DNA of 64,000 nt, taken from assembly GCF_000004195.4 (NCBI RefSeq), contig NC_030677.2, forward strand, positions 115,903,036-115,967,035, given 5' to 3'. This document shows, piece after piece, positions 1-11,800 of this stretch. The notes beneath the pieces were generated by a model. The model saw nothing but the letters and a program-made list of their open reading frames with translations, had not been told where the DNA came from and ran no database searches. Made by a program: the position numbers and the translations under genes. The stretch comes from Xenopus tropicalis (lineage: Eukaryota; Chordata; Amphibia; Anura; Pipidae). The first letter of the stretch is position 1, and every line of letters begins with the position of its first letter.

Positions 1-532
1 ATATGTTCCTTTTAAAAGATGTAATGATAATTCCACAGTCTCTATTCAGACAGAGATGTGATTGAGGGGTCTACTCATATTAAAATTCAATGGGGCTTCC
101 TGGTAGATTGGATTGATTTAGAAGCTGTGTAAGTCATTGCATTTCATAGTGTGCTAATCAATCCAAGGATCATTTGCTGCCAATTCATACCTTGATTCTC
201 ATCAAATCATCTGCATCTCAGGATTGGCACCATGTATAGTTTGCTCTTTGCTGCATGCACGGCAAATTCAGCTGAGAATAAAGTATATACAAAGTATAAG
301 AATAACCCTGAAAAGAGAAAGACAGGCACCCACATAACTTAAGAAATGTAGGAGCTAATAAAATATAACCCTGCACTGTATTAGAATTAACAACAATAAC
401 AACATAAAGCAGGAAAAACATGTTGCTAGATATAACATTCAATTCTGTTTTATTAGTTAAAAAACTACTATATTTGATTAAATCGTTAATATGGCATCTT
501 TTATCTGGACACCTGATCACAGTTCTAAATTA

Positions 533-800
533 CAGGACTTTCCACATAAGGGATCTTTCTTTCTTTATTATCTCTACAAAAAAATCAATTCAATAAACCC
601 AGTAGCATTGTTTAGCCACCAATATGGATTTATGTAGCTTAGTGGCCATCAAGTACAAGTTACGGTTTTACTATTACAGAAAAAAAGAACTCATTTATAT
701 AAATTATATATATATGCTTAAAACTCTATGGAAGATGGCCTTCTTGTAACCCTGAGCTTTCTGGATAAATGAGTTTTCCGAAAAAAGGATCTCATACCTG
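533..800 (+). repeat. Decayed TA-type MITE (CAGGTATGG family)
   Basis: The segment matches, with many changes, the family best seen at 36155-36478. Shared landmarks are the GGGATCTTTCT block, the AATAAACCCA..AGGAT block, the CAAGTACAAG block followed by TTACAGA, and the terminal CTCATACCTG. Its 5' end is missing or unrecognisable. It is non-coding. Confidence 0.65.
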
Positions 801-992
801 CAAATTAATCAGTAAACAACTATTTACAGTAAAATCTTTGTAAAAGCAAATAGGCATACATATTGGAGGCCTTCATTACTACAATTGTTTCACTTCTTGA
901 GCCATATAGAACAATTTCAGGATTTTGCTTTGAATAGAAGAGGCATCTTTCTATATTTTATATGATTTACACAGATAATATCAACTTAAAGG

Positions 993-1180
993 GGTTGTTC
1001 ACCTTTAAATGATCTTTTTTTATTTATAGCAGTTATCTGATAACAAGGGTCCTATTCACCCTAACACCCTGAATGGGAGACTGGAATATGAATAGGAGAG
1101 GGGCTGAAATAAAAGGAATAATCACTATAAATATAAAATCATATGCTCAGAGTAATAGGTTTTTGCTGCAGTGCTTGATA
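993..1180. repeat. Fragment of dispersed frog-type repeat
   Basis: It starts with GGGGTTGTTCACCTTTAAAT and contains GAGACTGGAATATGAATAGG, both typical of a common Xenopus interspersed repeat. A longer, differently decayed copy lies at about 44846-45278. Non-coding. Confidence 0.45.
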
Positions 1181-1671
1181 TAATTGGTCAATGTTAAAAT
1201 TAAGATGAAGCTATCACTGTTGAAGCCAAGAAGCCTATGGGCCTGGGAGTGGCAGGGGGGCTTAGACTGAGGAGAAGTGGGCTTAAACTAGGACTTGGAC
1301 TTGCACTAGGACCTTCCAAATCCTGTTCCTTGACCCTGTTGGTTGGTGGGACAGTCCTGATTCTTGGACACAAAGAGAGGCAGGGCTTACCAAAACATGG
1401 GGGGGGGGGTGGTGGTGGCATTCAGATAGATCAATAGCATGTCTATTTGTAACTTGTTGTGATCATGGTGCATCAGGTGTATGATCAGATTTGTCCTAGT
1501 TTTCTATTTAGGAATGTGGTTAATTATAGAACCCTATAAAGACTCACTAAATGTATTTACTTATACCAAAAAAGATTATTTATTTGAATTTGTCATATCA
1601 ATTATTTATATATTGAATTTGAATTTAAAAATAATTTCTATTAAGCAGTTCTGGTGCCTGTAGACATATTT

Positions 1672-1880
1672 TAGGGGTCATTTATGAACCCTGGGGGCTC
1701 AAGTGCAATAGTACGTCCCTTATTGCTCATTTTAGAGCATGTGCGCCACTGGGATGCTGCTCTCTGCACTGAGCATTAGATCAAAAATTGATCTCTCAGC
1801 GCAGAGTGCAGTGTCAGGGGGCCGATTGCAACCTTTTTTCCACTTTGCCTACTGCATGGTGCATTGTAAATAAGGCCTTT
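1672..1880. repeat. Possible short inverted-repeat element
   Basis: It begins AGGGGTCATTTATGAACC and ends near ATTGTAAATAAGGCC, which are roughly reverse-complementary ends as in MITEs that carry a TCATTTA-type terminus. The inner part is GC-richer than the flanks. No clear target duplication was found. Confidence 0.35.
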
Positions 1881-2802
1881 ATCTAAGCAAAGCTTCACCT
1901 GAACTGTTGTTTCAATTGCAATTTTAGATATTGGATTTAGCTACATGTCTGGATCAGAAAGCCTTAAAGATTTAAAAAAATCAAAACATTTTCTAATCAT
2001 GTAGAATAAGCGAATATGATATTTTGCCCTTGTATTTTCCCTTTAAAATTGCAGTTTAAATGATAAAACATTTCATATGAAGCTAAAAACCTGATATAGA
2101 TTTTACACCTGGGAACACACTTATTTTAGTAACTATGGGTTTAAAGCTATGACAAAAGGTTATGTTCGTCATAATTTGCTCCAGATTTCACTTGCATTAG
2201 TGTCTTCAGAATGTGATTTAAAACGACCCTTCGTGCCAAACTGACAGCATTTTGCAGAAGAGCTTAACCCAAATATGGGCAAGTTCAATTCACAGTAGCT
2301 ACAGGCAGGTCAGAATTTAACAATAACATATGTCTGAGAAGTAATAATTTAGCTGGCAAAGTGTCTATAAAAGAATGGAAAGGAAAGTTTTATCTTTTAT
2401 TCGTTGCAGTAAGGTACTACTCTTCTTTCATTCCAAAACTGAGAGTTAAAGATTTCATCTGTACTTAAAAGAAGTGATATGTCTGCTATTTCTTGTGCCC
2501 ATATGGATAACTCAGAGAAGAGAGACATTAGAAGTTTTGTAAAAGAGATGTGCACTCCCCATTAGTTATGGATTATTTATATGGCAATATACTTTGGCAT
2601 TCAATTTATATAGTCCATCTTATAGCTATTGTGGGTGACTTTCCTGCTAGAACAATCATCCAGCAATAGTGTTGTCCCTGCTATTTCCCTTAACAGTGTC
2701 TATTATCTTTATAATTTATCTATATTCTTTTTGTTCCAGACTGTGATTATTGGTGATAAAATGTATTATTGTTGAGTAATGATCTCTTTTTACGGTTGAC
2801 AG

Positions 2803-2899
2803 GTCTTCAATGAGTGCTTATTAAACCCATGCCAGAATAGTGGAACTTGCACACAGATTGGAAGCGGATATATTTGCTCTTGCATTAAAGGCTACACAG
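2803..2899 (+). CDS. svep1: SVEP1 window exon 1: EGF-like 1
   Basis: Encodes [27 protein letters not shown], a six-cysteine EGF-like module. It starts in phase 0 after TTGACAG and ends in phase 1 before GTAAAG. Unlike the following modules it lacks the D-x-D/N-E-C calcium signature and the C-x-S-x-P-C O-glucose site, but it has a C-QNSG-T-C O-fucose consensus. The phase-0 start fits an upstream non-EGF exon, outside the window. Confidence 0.88.
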
Positions 2900-5800
2900 G
2901 TAAAGTAATGGTCTTAAAGTATAAATAAAACATAACTAGAAAACGTAGTGCTGTACATTATGTTTTTGGCTCCTGTGCCAACCCAAGGCAACCACAGCCC
3001 TTTAGCAAGGAAGTTCGGTGCCTCCAAAGATGCCCCAGTAGCTCCCCATTTTCTTTCTGCTGATTCACTGCTCGTGCTCTGTGCTGCTGTCACTTACTGA
3101 GCTTAGGGAGTGATTCACAATATACAGTATAATTAAATATAAATGTCACAATACAAAGCTGATTAGTAAATAATACAGATTATTAGTGCATGGCAGCTCT
3201 GAAACCAGTGCAGCTAGCATCAGAATTCAATAATCAGCCCTGTACCATCAACTTATATGACAGGCCAACTTCATTTTTTGCATGATTAGCGGCAACCCCT
3301 AAGCTTAGCTTCTCAACAACTGCCCAGAGCGCAATGAGCATGTGAATGTCGCTAAAGCTTCTATGAAAATCCAAAATGGGGAACTCCTGTGACAACTCTG
3401 AAGGCCTGGATCATTACTATTATAGAGAAGCTGAACCTTTAGGCTGGTGCAGTAAGTTCTGTATACAAGATATATCATTTCTAGCCAGGTTTATTTTCAG
3501 GTTTTAGTTCTCCTTTAACTGAATACATTTAAGATATTTTTACAGTATTCATAGAGCACAGCATTTTCTGTGTACATACTATGGTGAGAATGCACTGGAT
3601 TCATTAGCTAGAATGAATGGAGCCCCTGTTTATACAATGGGCTTTTTATGTGACAGTGCATTTCTGCCTCTGGTAAAAAATAAGTTGAAATGCATTTCCA
3701 ACCTTAAACTGAAAATCCAAAGAATAGCCACACTTCTCAGACTTTCCTATATAGTACCCATAGTGCTAGAAAATATATACATCATCTAATATGTTCCTAT
3801 GTATTATTCATTTCCACCGCAATGTCTTTAGATATCCTTCAGAATCTTTTTCATGAAACTCAGTAAAGAAAAAAGAGAGAGAGATCATTTTCAGAATTGA
3901 TTGTGCAGCATTTAAGTATTGCTGTTTGCCATTTTTCTTTGTAATTCATTTTTATTTGAAAATCAGACAGATGGAACAATATTTTAGTGATGTCACCAGG
4001 AGGAATCTGCCGCTGGAGATGATCGCTGACAGATTTATAGTGTTGTTCTAATTAAATAATACTTCCCTCTAGTTAGACATAATTTCCTGGGCACCATTTA
4101 CATCTATTATTAGAAATGAAGTGGCAACACAGCTACTCATTATAAATGTAAGTGCCAACGTTTAAAATGGATTTGAAGATGAAATTGCCCAAGAAGTAAT
4201 AGGACACTTAGATTTATAATTAATAAAATATAACCTTACAAAAAGAGATTACTATCCCTTATGATAAAGAGAATGCTGCCAAAATGGCAGAACTAAGTAT
4301 AGGCCTCCTGTCTGTCTTCTTAATTTGTTTAAACCTCTGTTTATTTTACTAATAATATATCTGAAATGACTTTAGGAGCAAAATGTGAAAATGAAATCAA
4401 TGAATGCAGCTCAATACCGTGTCGAAACAATGGCATCTGCATTGATCGCGTTGGGGAGTTCGACTGCCAGTGTCTGTCTGGTTTTTCAGGTAAGAAGGAT
4501 TTTTTTTTTTGCTGCTTCTATGGAAGTGTTAGTAAGTGATATAGAGAGGCTTGCTGCTACAGGGATCATAAACTGTAGAGCTGTGATTTTATTATACCCA
4601 CATGTTATCTATAAAAGCAACATATGCAAAAAAGGAAAGAAAAACGGCGACAACAAAAGGGATTTAAGATCAACATTGCACACATAATACGACTTTTCCT
4701 GTAGTGGAGAACAAAGCTCTTTCTTTTATATTGAGGGTACTTAGAAGAAGTGCAGGTATTTTGGCCAAATGCTGTGTGATTTCTTTGAGGAAGTTTCAGG
4801 CACTGTATATACAGTATTATTTTGTCTTTTTTTAGAGGAAGGCTGTAATCACAATAATCCCTGTGCTTTTATGAGGAAAACGCCACCAAATATAACAAGG
4901 GTGTTGCATTTACAGTAATTTCTGTAAAGGTTTTTGTTTTTTTTTAAAAAGTTAAGGCACGACAATGTATTATATTGCATAATTAAATCTTAAATTCATA
5001 AATATGCATTCAATATTTGATATACCTAGTTCGGAATTATCCCTGATGAAGTCTGCTTAAAGGGATTTTGTCACAGGAAAATGTTTTTTTTTTTTTTAAA
5101 AATGCATTTAAGACTTTGCCAGGGCTGCCCCCCTTCTCTGGAATTCGCTCCCACAAACTGTCAGACTTTCTCCCAATCTCTCTGTCTTCAAGAGATCTCT
5201 AAAATGCATTTATTTAGAGAAGCTTACCCTAATCTAGTTTAACATAACCTCAGCGTGCTGCTAAAAGCAATACCCTGTGCCACACCTCTCACAACTCTGG
5301 TCATGCCCATTCCCACACCTTAGGGTTGATTCACTAAAGTTCGAGAACGCATATTGCATGCTTTTTAGCGTTAAAATCGACACAGACAAAAAACGCAATT
5401 CGCTAAAGTATTATCACGTGCGTTAAGTCGCATATCGCATGCATTAAATTTTGCGCTACCGCATGCATTAATTTTAAATATCGCATTTGTCTGTGCGAAA
5501 AATAACACCTACTTGAGGCAGGCGATAATTATAGAAAAGTACAGTTCATGAGCTTTTGGCAATAAAATATGGACTTTGCAGTGTTATTTATTCAAGTATG
5601 TGTTGGCCCTAGAGTGATGCATCCTCCAGTTTGCAGGGAAATGGTCATTTTCATAAAAGTAGTTTTACGAAAGTAATGCCCTGTATGGCTAATATGGCGT
5701 GCGTTTTTTTCGCACGCAGCGACTATTTGTGCGCGATGCGTTGATAAGCGCGCGTTCCGTCAAGTACCGCACGAAAATAGTTTTCGCAACTTAAATAACG

Positions 5801-8800
5801 CAAGCAACATTGCGTCAAAATTAACGCAAGTATGCTTTTAGTGAATCGTGTGTTAAGACGCGAAAAATTAGACGCGATAAAATTTTGAATGCATGCTATA
5901 AATAGCACGCAAACAAATAGCAGTGGCACTCAGGAGCTTCAAATGGGACTAGCCCTTAAAATTTATTTATTGCGGAAAAAACATGCAACGTTTCGAGGCA
6001 AAACTGCCCCTCTGTCAAGGGGCAGTTTTGCCTCGAAACGTTGCATGTTTTTTCCGCAATAAATAAATTTTAAGGGCTAGTCCCATTTGAAGCTCCTGAG
6101 TGCCACTGCTATTTGTTTGCTTGGAATTTGTGGAGGGGGTGACGATCCCCCTAGGCATTGTGCACCGAGCGGTAATTACTTTGGAGAGCTAAGGGTGTGC
6201 GGGTTAAGGTTGAATTTGGACACTTGCTATAAATAGCACACCTTTTAACACACTTTAGTGAATCGGCCCTCTTGTGTCTCAACCCCTTCTCCTTGTAGAT
6301 TGTAAGCTCTTTTGGGCAGGGATCTCTTCACCTCTTGTATCGTTTATTGATTGCTTTATATGTTACTCTGTATGACCAATGTATGAAACCCACTTATTGT
6401 ACAGCGCTGCGGAATATGTCACAAAAGTCACAATATGCAATGATTATTTTCAGGATTATCTCTCCTTTTTATGTTATAAAGATAACACAACAAAGGGATA
6501 GACACATAGGGGCACATTTACTAATCCACGAACGTCCGAAAAGCGGCCCAATGCGGTTTTTCCGTAATGATCGGTATTTTGCGATTTTTTTCGTAAATTG
6601 TCGCAACTTTTTCGTAGCCGTTATGACTTTTTCGTAATTTGTCGCCACTTTTTCGTAGCGTTACGACTTGCGCGAATTGTTGTGACTTTTTCGGAGCCAT
6701 CGCGCCGAGTACGAAAGTTTCGGATTCATTCAAGCTTCAGTATCGTGACTTTCCTTGGGCCAGGTTGGAGCTGCAGAGTGCCATTGAGTCCTATGGGAGG
6801 CTTCCAAAAGCATACAAAGTCTGAAAGTTTTGCCCGCCGTTTACGAGCGCTCAATACGAAAAAGTTGCGACAATATACGAGCAAATCGTAACGGCTACGA
6901 AAAAGTTGCGACAATTCGTGCAAGTCGTAACGGCTACAAAAAAGTTGCGACAATTTACGAAAAAGTCGTATTATTCTGAACCCTAAACTGGCAGGAAATA
7001 TTAAAGAAGTAATTGAACATTGTGTCTATTTAAAAAGCCACCAAGCAGCCTCAGTTTACGCAATGCCAGACTTAAGTCAACATATTCTCATGCTAGAAAG
7101 CCTTGCGCATAAAGAAGGGTCTGGAACATGAAGCTAAAATTGCAATTTATTAGAGAATGTAGTACTGAGAACCATCAATGTCCAGTGTTGATTGGGGCTT
7201 ACATGAGATAACACATTCTGAAGAAGAGGCTTCAAATGACATTCTGTATTGACATACTTTGACTGCATGTGCAGAAAAAAACTGTGTTTGAATCACTAGT
7301 CAGCTCCTTAGCAGCAAGCATGTCAGGCAGTGATAAATAGAACTGACCTTTTATTGACTGACCTTGAGATCCTGGTGCAAAATGAAATATGCAATACTTT
7401 CAAACTAATCCTTCTCATTTGACTTCCTCTAGACAAACTACTCATCTTGGAATACAAATACTTAGTGAGCAAGCAAATCTAATTATGTAATATTTTGCTC
7501 ACAAAAAGTATTCAATGAAGTTGACGTATTTTTTATATAACTGCTCAATAGTTAGACACAGAATAAACCTGCTTGTAGGTTAACATACACTGAAGCCCTT
7601 CTAGCAACTTGTGACACCCTGCCAATTTACACGGTATGTTTCTTTCAAAGGTACGCTATGTGAGGAGAACATCAATGAATGCAGCTCCAATCCTTGCCTA
7701 AATGAGGCAATCTGCATTGATGGCATTAATGCATTTTACTGCAGATGTGCCAATGGGTTTCTAGGTAAGTATATTTTATATACAATTTTGTCTTCCCAAA
7801 ATGCATTCAATATGTGTGGCATATCTTTCCTGCAGTAGCACACAATATATTGTTACTGATATCATGAATGTCTCTGTTTATTAGTAGAATGTACTATATA
7901 CCTCTTAGGGTAACTTCCCACAGGGAGATTGAACTCTCTGCGACCGCGGGCGACTAATCTCCCTGAAAAACCTTTCCTTCGGCAATAAAGGGAATTGGCG
8001 GTGGAAAGGCTTAAGCCTCGCTTCGATTTTCCAATGCAAAGTTGCCTGCAGGTGGAAACTTTTGGAAAAATGAAGCAATGCCTTGGCATTTCCAATCTTT
8101 AGTGCCAGTGAACCTGCAGGCTTCTCCTGGATAAGAGAAAGAGGTGCTGCGTAGCCCTTAATACTCATTCTCTGTCTCGTGGTCTGCTTGCTTTCTGTTC
8201 CATGACTGTCATAACACAATTCATATACAGCATACAACAGTTAGGCCAATTATTGTCGCTGCTTATGCTTTACTTTGAAATAAACATGGGAAATAATAAT
8301 ATTATCGTACAACCATGTTTCCAAAAAAGTTACAATACTTTTTAAAATGTTAATAACAAGAGAATGGGATGAATTGCAAATCATTTAAACCCTATATTTA
8401 ATTGCAAATTGTACAAAGACATCATATCAGATGCTGAAACTGAGAAATTGTATTGTTTTCTGAAAAAAGAGCATCTCAGAAGATGGGGAGGGGTACACCA
8501 CTCGGTGAAACAATGCGTGGGGGCAAATATTGCAACAATTAAACAATATGATTTCTTAACATAAAATTGTAAGATGCCTAGACAGTCACTATTTAATGGA
8601 CTGGTGGTGGGCTGTTTGGGCCTCTGTTTACTTAAAATACCAGCAGGGTTGGACTGGCTTCTGCAGGGCCCTCTGGGACTACTGCCCCCAAAGGGGGCTC
8701 TGCCGTGGCCCCCACACCCCACAGGGATCCCCCACTGCACGTCCAATCCCCTCCCCCGAACGCCCCTGATCTTTGGCGTGTCAGGGGAGTGAGATCAGGC

Positions 8801-11800
8801 GCAACGATTAGGGGGCACCAGGCAGGAGCCCCTCCTACCCCTAGTCCTCCTCCTTTGCCATTGCCCCTGCCGTTTTTCATTATCTCTCTTTATTTACATT
8901 TTATATCATGTCCCAACTTTTTTGGAAATGGGGCTGTACATTAAAAATATGATTTGTTCCTAGTGGTAATCATGACAGTTCCAACTCAGTCAATTCTGAT
9001 GTCCTGACTATCACAAATAGTGTTCATGCCCCTAATGAACCATTAGGTTTTTTTTACTGTCTGTAAAATAAACATGTTTGATTAAGCATTATTAGGCTTA
9101 TAATTCTCTTCTGAAGTACAGTTGTATTTCACAGGGTATTGTACAATACTCTGTACAGCACACTAGGAAAATGAGCACATTACCCCATCACGTATTATGG
9201 ACAATGAATACTGGAAAACCATGTATTTCACCTGAATTGAATTGATTTTCCTGCATTGGTCAATATGTATTATGCAATAACTGGCTTAATGGATTAGCTA
9301 CTTTCTTAATTGGTCAATATTCCTTGAAATGGTGATGCACATGTTTATATGAATAAGCAGAATTAAGCACATTAATATTTTAGAAGGAGAAATCAGTCAG
9401 CAGGCATATATCAGGTAAAATTACTATTTAGAAAAAGAAAAGAGTGGCAGCATTGAACTGGATTACCTAGCCTGACACACTATTGCATTCTATAGAATTC
9501 TATAGATTTAAGGGCTCGTTTACAATGATGTGCATGCAACATATATTTTTGCATCTGCTTTTCTCAGGAGCAAATCTTTGTGCCTCTTGTAGTGGATCAT
9601 GTACATGTGGGTTGTATCTGCCATGTAAGAGGCACGCTGTTCAATAGGTGCAAAGAGGTTTTGCTTATGGGCAGTGTATGGTAGCCTTCTATGGAGCCTT
9701 TTGGCTCGAGCAATAATAAAGGTAACCTAGTGAGAGTTAAGGAACTCACGTGGAGTTTCAGGGGGAAAAAATCCCGAAACCCTGCATCGTTTCCTTAACT
9801 CACACAGGGTTTCCTTTATGATTACTCGAGGCGAAAGACTTGAATGATCATAAATCTGCCCAATATGTGTCAGGGCAGAGGGCCTTTATGCCTCAGAGAG
9901 CTTCTGGGCAGTACAGATAGGCCTAATCACTACATGAACGGTCCTGGTTTCCCTGCAAATGCAAGTCACATTTTGTGCTATTTTTTCCAGTTTGTATGAA
10001 ACAACTCTCACTTTCTAGGGCAGTGGTTCCCAAACTGTGGGGGTGGCTTTAATAATGGGAACCAGTGCAGTGGGTTGGTGGGCCCTGTCCAAAGGCCAGT
10101 CAAGTGAGTTTTGAGGAGAATACCTATTTCCTCTCTTAGATACCCATGAAAACCCAGCTTGAAGGCCAGTTAGAGTAATATCTGGGGTATACACTTATTG
10201 ACTGTCTTTGATATCCCTGAAACTAAAAAGTCCAAAACATTGAGAAATATGTAGATCAGCTGTATAGTTTTAGTTCATAAGTGCAGTGTAGTCAGTGGGA
10301 TAATATCTATCTCATGAACGTATAATTGAACGAAGACTTACATGCATATAACTTTTCACATACAAAAAGCATTAAAAAAAAACAGGGATGTACCAACTCC
10401 ATTTATATCAGGATACAGCCAAACACTGAAGGCTCCAGAAAATATATGTCAAAATACTGAACTGAATCAGAACCCTAAGGTGTATATTCAGATTGGAGAA
10501 AAAGAGAACAAATGTGAGTAAAAAAATTTCAAACTATCACATAATAGTCAGCCTATGACTAGTGGGTAAACACTGGGTTATAGGAATTCTAGGAAAATGG
10601 AAAAAAACAATGAATCCAATTGCATATTATTTCATACAGTTTTTTTTAAATTAGATCTTAGCATTTTGTTCTAAAGTATTTGTTTGTTTTTTCTAATTCT
10701 TTTTTCAGGTCCACGATGTGAAATAGAAATCGATGAGTGCTTGTCCAGGCCTTGTTTAAACAACGGGGTGTGTGATGATCTGAAAGCTGGCTTCCAGTGC
10801 TTGTGTCCAGCAGGTTATACTGGAAAAGTCTGCGAGAAAGACATTGATGAATGCCTTAGTGGGCCTTGCAAGAATGGAGCTTCGTGTACTGATGGCATCA
10901 ACAGCTTCAGGTGCCGATACACATATTTAAATATCTGTTAAAAGTTACGTAGTTACGTAGTGAGAATTAATGACGCAAGACAAATACTTTTTTCTTTTTT
11001 TCTGTAACTAATATTTTTATTGAATAAAGAGTTTAGGGGATACAGAAAGAAAGAAGGGAGGGGGGTTAGTAGTAACTTACAAATTTTCATTGCTTAGTTT
11101 CAATAATAGAAAACATTGCCGTTGTATGATTTAAGTAATAACATATGAACATTTGTTCTTATACAATTGTAAATACATGGTGCCAATGAAGTAATTAAGT
11201 AGTTAGGGGTATAGTAACTTGGATGATGCTTGATCCTGTAATTGACCAACAGTGTTCCAGCTTTGTCCATGTTAACGGAGTCTGAGGGATTTTGCTTTTG
11301 GCGTGGGTTTTTTTCATCTGCTTTATCTTTTGATAGTACTAGAAGTAGGCTAGGAGTTGTCACTGTCTGTGTTCACACCTTCAGCCTGGTAAATACTTTT
11401 TTCTTAATACTTTAAGTCCTTTTTTCTTTGCTCTTTCTCTGTATGTAAATACTATGTAATTGTTTTTATAGGCCTACTATCTTATGGGTTGTGGGAGCTA
11501 AAATGTTCTTATGTGTACACCTTTCAAAAACAGGTCAACTGTAGGATGGGTAGGTCTCAGCACTGTATTGTTCACAAAAATGCTTTATTTACTTTACTGG
11601 CAGGCAAGCTAGAAGAACCATTGATAGAATATGTTATTAAAAGGTACACTTTTGTTACACTAGTGACTCACTTTACCATAGAAGTTACTCATTTATATAT
11701 TTTTAGACTTCTTAAAATAACAGTGTGATCTGAAAGAATCTATGGCATGAAACTGTAGATTGAAGTGACTTACTTATTGTGCTTACAGGCAGCTAGGCTA

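Larger units (their letters stand above)
1..2802. other. Intron sequence upstream of the first exon seen
   Basis: This is the 3' part of a SVEP1 intron. No exon is supported here. It holds a decayed TA-type MITE (about 533-800), a fragment of a dispersed frog-type repeat (about 993-1180), a purine-rich tract ending in a run of G (1395-1425), and a possible short inverted-repeat element (about 1672-1880). The last part, to about 2800, shows no recognisable structure apart from the acceptor AG at 2801-2802. Confidence 0.7.
4490..7650. other. Intron 2, holding nested mobile elements
   Basis: No exon is seen. From about 5096 to 6420 the intron carries a LINE fragment split by a Harbinger MITE, itself split by a palindromic insertion. 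A foldback MITE follows at about 6509-6985. The stretches 4490-5090 and 6990-7640 show no recognisable feature beyond short homopolymer runs. Confidence 0.8.
7765..10708. other. Intron 3, repeat-rich, no exon seen
   Basis: Contains a decayed GC-rich MITE relative (about 7905-8110), a composite repeat (about 8380-8945) with a pyrimidine-rich GC segment, an imperfect inverted repeat (about 9702-9845) and the left end of a hAT-like element (about 10023-10180). The open frames around 8381-8944 lie in repeat sequence on both strands and have no protein-like composition. The stretches 8950-9690 and 10180-10700 show nothing recognisable. Confidence 0.7.

Noticed and set aside
1200..1437. Overlapping open frames on both strands in a purine-rich tract
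   Set aside because: Low-complexity G/A-rich sequence with a G run. The frames read as P-runs or G-runs and have no domain or codon pattern.
1900..2310. Possible upstream SVEP1 exon
   Set aside because: No acceptor/donor pair framing a cysteine-rich SVEP1-like frame was found. Exon 1 starts in phase 0 and needs only an exon beyond the window.
8381..8944. Several open frames on both strands (up to 121 codons)
   Set aside because: They lie in a composite repeat with a GC-rich insert. Proline/glycine-rich translations in opposite strands are compositional shadows.
11489..11728. 79-codon plus-strand frame in intron 4
   Set aside because: AT-rich, no splice support, not in phase with the flanking SVEP1 exons.
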